Below, piece after piece: positions 17,383-23,892 of a DNA stretch of 64,000 bases. The notes under the pieces are model-generated. The model saw nothing but the letters and a program-made list of their open reading frames with translations. It ran no database searches and was not told the origin of the DNA. The position numbers were made by a program, and so were the translations under genes. The number at the start of each line of letters is the position of its first letter. The first letter of the stretch is position 1. This DNA is from Novosphingobium flavum (lineage in GTDB: Bacteria > Pseudomonadota > Alphaproteobacteria > Sphingomonadales > Sphingomonadaceae): contig NZ_JACLAW010000012.1 in NCBI RefSeq assembly GCF_014230315.1, positions 62,001 to 126,000 on the forward strand. The letters are read 5' to 3'.

Positions 17383-18162
17383 TCAGACGAGACCGCGGTA
17401 GGAGCCGCCGTCGAGCTGGAGGTTCTGGCCGGAGATGAAGCCGGCCTGGGCCGAGCAGAGATAGGCGCAGGCATCGCCGAACTCGGCCGGATCGCCCAGC
17501 CGCTTGGCGGCAATGGTGTTGGCGATCTTCTGGTAAGCTTCGTCCACCGTAATGCCCTCGTTGCGGCTCATCCGCTCGGCCATGAACTTCTGCCGATCGG
17601 TGTTGAACCGCTCGGGCAGGAGGTTGTTGATCGTGACGTTGTCGATCACCGTGTCCTGGTGGACCGATTTGGAAAAGGCGGTGAGGGCGGTGCGGACCGA
17701 GGTGGACAGGCCCATGGTCGCGCTGGGTGATTTCACCATGGCCGAGGTGATGTTGATGATCCGCCCGAACTTGCGCGCGCGCATCCCCGGCACCACCGCC
17801 TTAATCAGGAAGATCGGGGCCAGCATGTTGGCGTGGATGCCCTTCATCCAGTCGTCATAGGACCAGTCGGCCATTTTGCCGGGAGGCGGGCCGGCGTTGT
17901 TGTTGACGAGGATGTCCGGCTCCGGACAGGCGGCCAGCAGGGTGCCGCGCCCTTCCTCGGTGTCGATGTCGGCCGGGATGGTGTGGACCTCTGCCCCGGT
18001 CTCGGCCTTGATCCGGGCCGCCGCTTCATCCAGCCGGCCCTGGTCGCGCCCGTTGATCCAGACTTCGGCCCCTTCGCGCGCCAGCGCGGTGGCACAGGCC
18101 AGCCCCAGCCCCTTGGACGAGGCGCAGACGATCGCCTTGCGGCCCTTGATACCCAGATCCAT
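17383..18162 (-). CDS. SDR-family protein with atypical active site
   Basis: 259 aa with the short-chain dehydrogenase fold: cofactor loop VCASSKGLGLA (15-22), NGRD at the end of strand 2 suggesting NADP(H), NNNAG at 87-91, catalytic Ser140 in NITS and the C-terminal LQLDGG. The usual catalytic YxxxK is not there: the aligned segment reads GLSTSVRTAL, with Leu152 and Val156 where Tyr and Lys should be. Some divergent SDR subgroups share this LS-x-x-x-R pattern, so the protein may use other residues or catalyse a non-redox step. It lies between the LigJ-like and FAH genes in an operon. Confidence 0.85.
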   Translation of the reverse strand: MDLGIKGRKAIVCASSKGLGLACATALAREGAEVWINGRDQGRLDEAAARIKAETGAEVHTIPADIDTEEGRGTLLAACPEPDILVNNNAGPPPGKMADWSYDDWMKGIHANMLAPIFLIKAVVPGMRARKFGRIINITSAMVKSPSATMGLSTSVRTALTAFSKSVHQDTVIDNVTINNLLPERFNTDRQKFMAERMSRNEGITVDEAYQKIANTIAAKRLGDPAEFGDACAYLCSAQAGFISGQNLQLDGGSYRGLV

Positions 18163-18188
18163 CGCTTGTTTTCCTGCTTCCTTGGTGT

Positions 18189-19202
18189 TCAGCGGCCGCG
18201 CGCGCGCAGCTTGGCATCGAGGCGGGGATAGACCCGCCGCGCATTGCCCGCGAAGATCGCGGCGCGGTCTTCGTCCGTGAGGAAGGCCGCGCCATCGACA
18301 TACCGCTTGGTGTCGTCGAAATTGTGCCCGGTGCGCGGGTCCACGCCCTTGACCGCGCCGATCATCTCCGAGCCGAACAGCACGTTCTTCACCGGGATCA
18401 CCGAAGTGAGCAGGTCGATCCCGGGCTGGTGATAGACGCAGGTGTCAAACCAGACGTTGCGCAGCAGGCCGTCCTCCAGCTCCTCGCGGCCCATGTCGAG
18501 CGCGAGGCCGCGGTAGCGGCCCCAGTGATAGGGCACGGCCCCGCCGCCGTGCGGAATGATCAGGCGCAGGTCGGGGAAATCCTTGAACAGGTCGCCCTGG
18601 ATCAGCTGCATGAACACGGTCGTATCGCCGTTGATGTAGTGCGCGCCGGTGTGGTGCACGGCATCGTTGCACGAGCCGGAGACGTGGATCATCGCTGGCA
18701 CGTCCAGCTCGCACATCTTCTCGTAAAGCGGGTAGAAGCTGCGGTCGGTCATCGCCGGGGTCTGCCAGAAGGCACCCGAGGCATCGGGGTTGAGGTTGCA
18801 GCCCACGAAGCCCAGCTCGGTGACGCAGCGTTCCAGCTCCTCCACGCAGGCGTCGATCGGCGCGCCGGGCGATTGCGGGAGCTGGCAGACGGCCACGAAA
18901 TTGTCGGGAAACAGGGCCTCGACCCGGGCGATCAGGTCGTTGCACACGCGCGACCACAGCACCGAATCCGCCGCCGTGCCGAGGTGGTGGCCCATCTGCC
19001 CGGCGATGGGCGAGAACAGCGTGAGGTCGGCGCCGCGTTCGCGCTGTTGGCGCAGCTGGCCGCTTTCGATCGAGGCGCGGACCTCATCATCGCTGATCGC
19101 GGGACCGGCTGGATCTGGGTTTTCCCCGGCCAGCTGGGCGCGGCGCCACTCGTGCAGGGTCTTGGGCACGGTGGTATAGTGGCCGTGGCAGTCGATGATC
19201 AC
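18189..19202 (-). CDS. ligJ: LigJ-like 4-oxalomesaconate hydratase (amidohydrolase-2 family)
   Basis: 337 aa, cytosolic. It matches the LigJ pattern along its length: MIIDCHGHYT at the start (metal ligands His6 and His8), GFVGCNLNPD, PAMIHVSGSC (His173), IIPHGGGAVPYHWGR, WFDTCVYHQPG, VLFGSEMIGAV (Glu279) and TGHNFDDTKRY. LigJ hydrates 4-oxalomesaconate to 4-carboxy-4-hydroxy-2-oxoadipate in protocatechuate 4,5-cleavage and in gallate catabolism. The start is a GTG with GGGAGAG four to five bases upstream; there is no ATG nearby, and the Asp-Cys-His-Gly-His motif begins right after it. First gene of the minus-strand operon. Related amidohydrolases (gamma-resorcylate decarboxylase, ACMSD) are less similar. 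Confidence 0.8.
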   Translation of the reverse strand: MIIDCHGHYTTVPKTLHEWRRAQLAGENPDPAGPAISDDEVRASIESGQLRQQRERGADLTLFSPIAGQMGHHLGTAADSVLWSRVCNDLIARVEALFPDNFVAVCQLPQSPGAPIDACVEELERCVTELGFVGCNLNPDASGAFWQTPAMTDRSFYPLYEKMCELDVPAMIHVSGSCNDAVHHTGAHYINGDTTVFMQLIQGDLFKDFPDLRLIIPHGGGAVPYHWGRYRGLALDMGREELEDGLLRNVWFDTCVYHQPGIDLLTSVIPVKNVLFGSEMIGAVKGVDPRTGHNFDDTKRYVDGAAFLTDEDRAAIFAGNARRVYPRLDAKLRARGR

Positions 19203-19446
19203 TGTGCTCTCCCGCCGGGCGGCCGGTGCCGGCCCGGTCATGCTTCCTTGCGCAGGCCGCCACGCTAGGAGGCTGCGCCGCGCGGCCCAAATTCCAACGG
19301 TGCGAGGGGGGATAAGCAAAGGCGAAACTCCGCCGCCGCGGCGCGGACGGGCCGAAATTTTATGGGGCCAGCCAGTGTTGGAATGATCCGGCCGGGGCCC
19401 TCCGGTGCTTTGAATCCGGCCATCGACGGCAAACCGGGATGGACGG
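19203..19446. promoter_or_regulatory. Divergent promoter region of the two aromatic-catabolism operons
   Basis: A gene-free stretch of about 240 bases between the LigJ-like operon and the oppositely oriented decarboxylase/dioxygenase operon. Two copies of ATTCCAAC in inverted orientation (19291-19298 and 19377-19384) sit about 78 bases apart and could bind one regulator, but this is weak. No regulator gene is encoded in either operon. No promoter hexamers are assigned. Confidence 0.4.
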
Positions 19447-20406
19447 ATGACACTCACTTTGAGCACGGTGCTGGGCGACCACGGGCAGACCGCCGCGCTG
19501 AAATCGGGCGTGGTGGGTGTGGCCGGGGCGGAGCTGGCCTTCGAGGCCTTCAAGCGGATGCCCGACGCCTATCGTATCCAGGCGCGGACCGCGAAGTTCG
19601 ACGTCTGCGAACTGGCGCCGACGACATACCTCGTGGCCCGCGCGGCGGGTACGCCGATCACCGCCCTGCCGATCCCGATGACGCGGCGCTTCCGCCATGC
19701 CGGGGTGGTGCGCCGGGCGGATTCGCCGATCCGGGAGCCAAAGGATCTTGAAGGCAGGCGCGTGGGCATCCGCGCCTATACGGTGACGGCCGGGACCTGG
19801 ACGCGCGGCGTGCTGGCCGAGGAATATGGCCTCGACACCGGCAAGGTGCAGTGGTTCACCGAGGAGGAGGAAAACGTGCCCGACGTGGCCCTGCCGCCTA
19901 ACGTGACGCGGGTGGAAGGCCGCCGGCTGGCCGACCTGTTCGCCGCCGGCGATCTCGACGCGGGTTTTGCAGGGCTTGCCGGGATCGGCGAGCCGGGCGA
20001 GGGGGAGAGTTTCATCGACCTGTTCGAGAACCCCGCCCCGCTCGAGGCCGCGTGGTTTCGCAAGACCGGGATCTATCCGATCCACGGCCTGATCACCGTG
20101 CGTGACGAGGTGCTGGCGGCCAATCCCGGCCTCGCCCCGGCGCTGATGGATGCCTTCGTCGCGGCCAAGCGGGTTTACCTCGACGGGGTCTTTTCCGGCG
20201 CGCTCGATGGCGCCGAGGACAAGCGTTACCGCAAGCTGGCCGCCGTGGTCGGTGATCCGCTGCCCTATGGTTTTTCCGCAAATCGCGCCTCGCTGGAAGC
20301 GCTGGTGCGGATGTCGGAAAACCAGGGTTTCGTCAGCGGCCTGCCGCCGCTGGAAGAGCTGTTCCTGCCGATCGAGGCACCCGCATACCAGACCGAAGAG
20401 GCATGA
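19447..20406 (+). CDS. 4,5-dihydroxyphthalate decarboxylase-like protein (Pht5/PhdE type), copy 1
   Basis: 319 aa, no signal peptide. The fold is that of periplasmic substrate-binding proteins adapted as a soluble enzyme: FDVCELAPTTYLVARAAG, DLEGRRVGIRAYTVTAGTWTRG, AGDLDAGFAG. This arrangement is found in 4,5-dihydroxyphthalate decarboxylase (Pht5), which releases protocatechuate. The lack of an export signal and of ABC permease or ATPase genes favours an enzyme over a transport protein. It overlaps the next gene by four bases (ATGA) and that gene is a distant paralogue. Substrate may be any hydroxylated aromatic dicarboxylate. Confidence 0.65.
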   Translation: MTLTLSTVLGDHGQTAALKSGVVGVAGAELAFEAFKRMPDAYRIQARTAKFDVCELAPTTYLVARAAGTPITALPIPMTRRFRHAGVVRRADSPIREPKDLEGRRVGIRAYTVTAGTWTRGVLAEEYGLDTGKVQWFTEEEENVPDVALPPNVTRVEGRRLADLFAAGDLDAGFAGLAGIGEPGEGESFIDLFENPAPLEAAWFRKTGIYPIHGLITVRDEVLAANPGLAPALMDAFVAAKRVYLDGVFSGALDGAEDKRYRKLAAVVGDPLPYGFSANRASLEALVRMSENQGFVSGLPPLEELFLPIEAPAYQTEEA

Positions 20407-21314
20407 CCGTGTACGGACCAGGCAAGCTTATCCTGAAGGCCCTTGTCGGCGACTATCCCAAGACCCGTGCCTTGCGCGAGGGAGCCGTGCCCTCCGATCT
20501 GGTCGAACTCGACATCGCGGAGATCACCCAGGCGCCGAAGGGCTTCAAGCCGATGGTGCGCCAACTCGCCTTCGACGTGGCGGAAGTCTCGATCATCACG
20601 TTCCTCCAGGCCAAGGCGGCGGGCAAGCCCTATGCCTTGCTGCCCTATGTGGTGAACGGCAAGTTCCACCATGACAGCCTGTTGGTGAACGCGAGCGCCG
20701 GGATCGAGAGCCCCAAGGACCTCGAGGGCAAGCGGATCGGGATGCGGATGTATTCGCAGACCACGCCGAGCTGGGTGCGCGGGTTCCTCCAGAACGACTA
20801 CGGGGTGGACCTCTCGACCATTCACTGGATCACCTTCGAAGAGCCGCACGTGCCCGAATTCCCCGATCCGCCGGGGGTGGAGCGCGGCGATCCGGCCCTG
20901 CCATTGTTCGACATGCTGGCCGAGGGGCAGATCGACGCGGCCTTCATTTCCGGCGCACCGGAGGATCCGCGCGTGCGCAGGCTGCTGCCAGATCCGGCAG
21001 CGGCGGCGAAGGAATGGAGCGCGGCTCACGGCGGGGCCGTGCCGATCAATCACATGCTCTCGGTCCGCACCGAACTGCTGGCCGAGCGGCCCGACGCGGT
21101 GGCCGAGGTGTTCCGCCTGTTCAAGGCTGCGCGCGAGGCAATGGACCCGCCGCCGACCCCGGCCATGCTGGCCAAGGAGCCCTATGGGCTGGAGCGGGTC
21201 CGCACGGCGGTGGAACTGGCCAATCTCTATGCGGTCCAGCAGGGACTGATTGACCGGCCCTTCGCGATCGACGACCTTTTCGATGATTTCACCCGCCAGC
21301 TCGGCGCAGACTGA
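20403..21314 (+). CDS. 4,5-dihydroxyphthalate decarboxylase-like protein (Pht5/PhdE type), copy 2
   Basis: 303 aa, again without signal peptide and with the same two-lobed binding-protein-like architecture (FDVAEVSIITFLQAKAAG, DLEGKRIGMRMYSQTTPSWVRG, EGQIDAAFISG). The motifs fall at the same positions as in the upstream neighbour, with which it is translationally coupled. The pair may form a hetero-oligomeric decarboxylase or act on two different intermediates (inference). An ABC substrate-binding role is unlikely given the missing export signal and permease. Confidence 0.65.
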   Translation: MTVYGPGKLILKALVGDYPKTRALREGAVPSDLVELDIAEITQAPKGFKPMVRQLAFDVAEVSIITFLQAKAAGKPYALLPYVVNGKFHHDSLLVNASAGIESPKDLEGKRIGMRMYSQTTPSWVRGFLQNDYGVDLSTIHWITFEEPHVPEFPDPPGVERGDPALPLFDMLAEGQIDAAFISGAPEDPRVRRLLPDPAAAAKEWSAAHGGAVPINHMLSVRTELLAERPDAVAEVFRLFKAAREAMDPPPTPAMLAKEPYGLERVRTAVELANLYAVQQGLIDRPFAIDDLFDDFTRQLGAD

Positions 21315-21337
21315 GCGGGTGGGGCAAGGAGACAGTG

Positions 21338-22255
21338 ATGCCCGTGATCAAGGCCCGCAACATCGCCTGGTGCCGCCTGAGAGCGCCCGACCTCGACGTG
21401 ATGGAGCAGTTCCTCACCGATTTCGGCCTGGTCCGCGCCGAGCGCACCGAAACCGCGCTCTACATGCGCGGCACCGGCCCGCGTCCGTTCATTCACGTGA
21501 CCGAGCAGGGCCCGGCCGGGTTCATCGGCTTTGCCTATGAGGCGGAAAGCGCGGCGGACCTTGAGAAGGTAGCGCAATTGCCGGGAGCATCCGGGATCGA
21601 GGACCTCGAAGTGCCGGGCGGCGGGCGGCGGGTGGTGCTGCGCGAGCCCAACGGCTACCAGATCGAGGTGGTTCACGGCATGGGTCAGGTCGCGCCGATC
21701 GCGCCAGAACCGCTGATGCGGCGCTCGTTCGATCCATCCATGCGCAAGGGTGCGGCCCGCGTCGTGCGGCTGGCTCACGGGGTTTTCGCCACGCCCGATC
21801 CGCGCGCCACGCTCGACTGGTTCCACGAGACGCTCGGCTTCATCAAGACCGACGAGCTGTGGGTGGGCGACAAGTTCGTCGGCGGTTTCTACCGGGTCGA
21901 TGCCGGGGAAGATCCGGTCGATCACCATGTGATCTTCTGCAACCGCAACGAGCGGGCGGGGATGCACCACGTCTCGTTCGAGGTGCAGGACGTCAACGAC
22001 GTGTTCTTCGGGCACAACCACCTGAAGATGGCCGGGCGGGACTATGAGCATATCCGCGGCATCTCGCGCCATGCCCTCGGCAGCCAGATCTTCGATTACT
22101 GGATGAGCCCCTACGACCAGATGCATGAGCACTGGAGCAGCAACGAGCGCTTCAATTCGGATAGCGCCGCCAACGACATTCAGATAGCGGAGGGCCTGCA
22201 GCACGAAGGCGGCGAAAAGCCGAGCGAACGCTTCGTGAAGCAATCGACACCCTGA
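21338..22255 (+). CDS. Type I extradiol ring-cleavage dioxygenase (VOC superfamily)
   Basis: 305 aa made of two VOC modules, as in BphC and catechol 2,3-dioxygenase. The iron-binding 2-His-1-carboxylate triad is intact in the C-terminal module: His147 (RLAHGVFATPD), His210/His211 (GMHHVSFEVQD) and Glu264 (QMHEHW); in BphC the ligands are His146, His210 and Glu260. It should open a catecholic ring next to the hydroxyls. The ATG with AAGGAG six bases upstream was chosen over a GTG one codon earlier. The two decarboxylase-like genes directly upstream would supply a catechol-type substrate; LigJ-like and FAH proteins on the other strand could process the product. Confidence 0.85.
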   Translation: MPVIKARNIAWCRLRAPDLDVMEQFLTDFGLVRAERTETALYMRGTGPRPFIHVTEQGPAGFIGFAYEAESAADLEKVAQLPGASGIEDLEVPGGGRRVVLREPNGYQIEVVHGMGQVAPIAPEPLMRRSFDPSMRKGAARVVRLAHGVFATPDPRATLDWFHETLGFIKTDELWVGDKFVGGFYRVDAGEDPVDHHVIFCNRNERAGMHHVSFEVQDVNDVFFGHNHLKMAGRDYEHIRGISRHALGSQIFDYWMSPYDQMHEHWSSNERFNSDSAANDIQIAEGLQHEGGEKPSERFVKQSTP

Positions 22256-22274
22256 GAGCGGCATTCGAGGACCC

Positions 22275-23675
22275 TTGGCGCAGACGAGTAACTACCGGCT
22301 CACGGCGGCGATCGTTGCCTGCGCCCTGTTCATGGAGAACATCGACGCCACGGTGCTGACCACCGCGCTGCCCACCATGGCGCGCGATTTCGGCGTGCGC
22401 GCGCCGGAAATGAGCGTGGCGGTCACCTCCTACCTGCTCTCGCTCGCGGTGTTCATCCCGGCCTCGGGCTACCTGTGCGACCGGCACGGCACGCGGCGGG
22501 TGTTCAGCGCTGCGATCCTGCTGTTCGTCGCCGGCTCGGTGGCCTGCGCGCTTTCGCCCAGCCTGCTCACGCTTGCCGCCGCCCGGGTGCTGCAGGGGAT
22601 CGGCGGGGCGATGATGGTGCCGGTCGGGCGGCTGATCATCCTGCGCTCGGTGGAGCGCCACGAACTTGTTCCCGCCCAGTCGTGGCTGCTGGTCCCGGGC
22701 CTGCTCGGCACGATCCTTGGCCCGCCGGTGGGCGGTTTCGTCGTCACCTATCTCAAGTGGCACTGGATCTTCTGGATCAACGTGCCGATCGGGCTGGTCG
22801 GCATCGTGCTGGTGCGGCGCTTCATCGGCGACTTCCGCGAGCCTTCGGACCACGGGTTCGATTTTGCCGGGTTCGTCCTGTCGGGCCTTGCGCTCGGCGC
22901 CCTGCTGTTCGGTTTCGAGCTGGTCGGCACGGGTTCCAATCCGCGGCTGGGTTGGGGGCTGGTTGGCGGCGGGGTGCTGTGCGCGCTCGGCTACGTGGCG
23001 CATTACCGGCGGCGGGAACGGGCGATCCTCGATCTTTCGCTGCTGCGGGTGCCGACCTTCCGCCTGTCGGTGATCGGGGGCTCGCTGATCCGCATCACGC
23101 ACGGGGCGCAATCGTTCCTCATGGCGCTGATGCTGCAGATCGGCTTCGGCTACAGCGCGGCAGCGAGCGGGCTGATCACCCTGGCCCCGGCCGTGGGCTC
23201 CATGCCGATGAAGAGCCTGGTGCCGCCGATCCTGCGGCGGCTGGGTTTTCGCCGCGCTTTCATCCTGTTCGGCATGGGCGGGACGATCCTCTACGCGGTC
23301 TGCGGCTTCTTCCGGCCCGGCTGGCCGGCGCCGGCGATGTTTGCCGTGCTGTGCGGGGCGGGCTTCCTGCTGTCGTTCCAGTTCACCGCCTACAACACGA
23401 TCGCCTACGACGAGATACCTCCGGCACGGATGAGTTCCGCGGCCAGCTTCTATTCCACTTTGCAGCAACTGACCCTTTCGCTCGGCGTCTGCACGGCGGC
23501 GACCGTGACTCACCTGAGCATGTCGGCAGGCGGACGGGCACGACCCGCGCTCGCCGATTTCTCCACCGCCTTCTGGGCGGTGACGGCGATCTCGTTTCTT
23601 TCGCTCTTCGCCAACCTGCGCTTCGACCCGCAGGCGGGGAGCGAACTCAGCGGCGCGAAGACCGGGGCCGCCTGA
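22275..23675 (+). CDS. MFS transporter, DHA2/EmrB-type
   Basis: 466 aa with about 14 hydrophobic segments. TM1 carries FMENIDATVLTTALPTMARDF, the hallmark of the DHA2 drug:H+ antiporter family; the loop after TM2 has CDRHGTRRVF and TM5 has VPGLLGTILGPPVGGF (motif C of antiporters). The start is TTG with GAGG just upstream, 20 bases after the dioxygenase stop. It may export a toxic intermediate or move the substrate of the operon. A hairpin lies directly after its stop. Confidence 0.85.
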   Translation: MAQTSNYRLTAAIVACALFMENIDATVLTTALPTMARDFGVRAPEMSVAVTSYLLSLAVFIPASGYLCDRHGTRRVFSAAILLFVAGSVACALSPSLLTLAAARVLQGIGGAMMVPVGRLIILRSVERHELVPAQSWLLVPGLLGTILGPPVGGFVVTYLKWHWIFWINVPIGLVGIVLVRRFIGDFREPSDHGFDFAGFVLSGLALGALLFGFELVGTGSNPRLGWGLVGGGVLCALGYVAHYRRRERAILDLSLLRVPTFRLSVIGGSLIRITHGAQSFLMALMLQIGFGYSAAASGLITLAPAVGSMPMKSLVPPILRRLGFRRAFILFGMGGTILYAVCGFFRPGWPAPAMFAVLCGAGFLLSFQFTAYNTIAYDEIPPARMSSAASFYSTLQQLTLSLGVCTAATVTHLSMSAGGRARPALADFSTAFWAVTAISFLSLFANLRFDPQAGSELSGAKTGAA

Positions 23676-23678
23676 GTG

Positions 23679-23692
23679 CCCCGCGCGCGGGG
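23679..23692 (+). terminator. Short GC palindrome after the MFS gene
   Basis: CCCCG and CGGGG arms around CGCG, followed by GTTTG, four bases after the stop. A weak terminator candidate ending the dioxygenase operon. Confidence 0.4.
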
Positions 23693-23892
23693 TTTGTCAG
23701 CTAAAGCATTGCAATAAAGTGAAAGTCATGGCCAACCCGCACCCGCGTCCGCGCGGCGGGAGCAGCGATATTATGCGGCCACAGCCCCTTTTTATTGGCG
23801 CCTGAAGCCGATCCGAACGAGCTTCACCCCACAAGCCGAAGCGCGAACGAGCCCGGCAAGAACAGACGATAAAAGCTCAAGGGGGAGCTGCA

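Noticed and set aside
19291..19384. ATTCCAAC / GTTGGAAT inverted pair between divergent operons as an operator.
   Set aside because: Arms are 78 bases apart and only 8 bases long, so chance is likely; noted only within the intergenic entry.
20403..21314. Reading the decarboxylase-like pair as ABC transporter substrate-binding proteins.
   Set aside because: Neither has a signal peptide or lipobox and no permease or ATPase gene lies nearby; the Pht5-like enzyme reading fits the context better.
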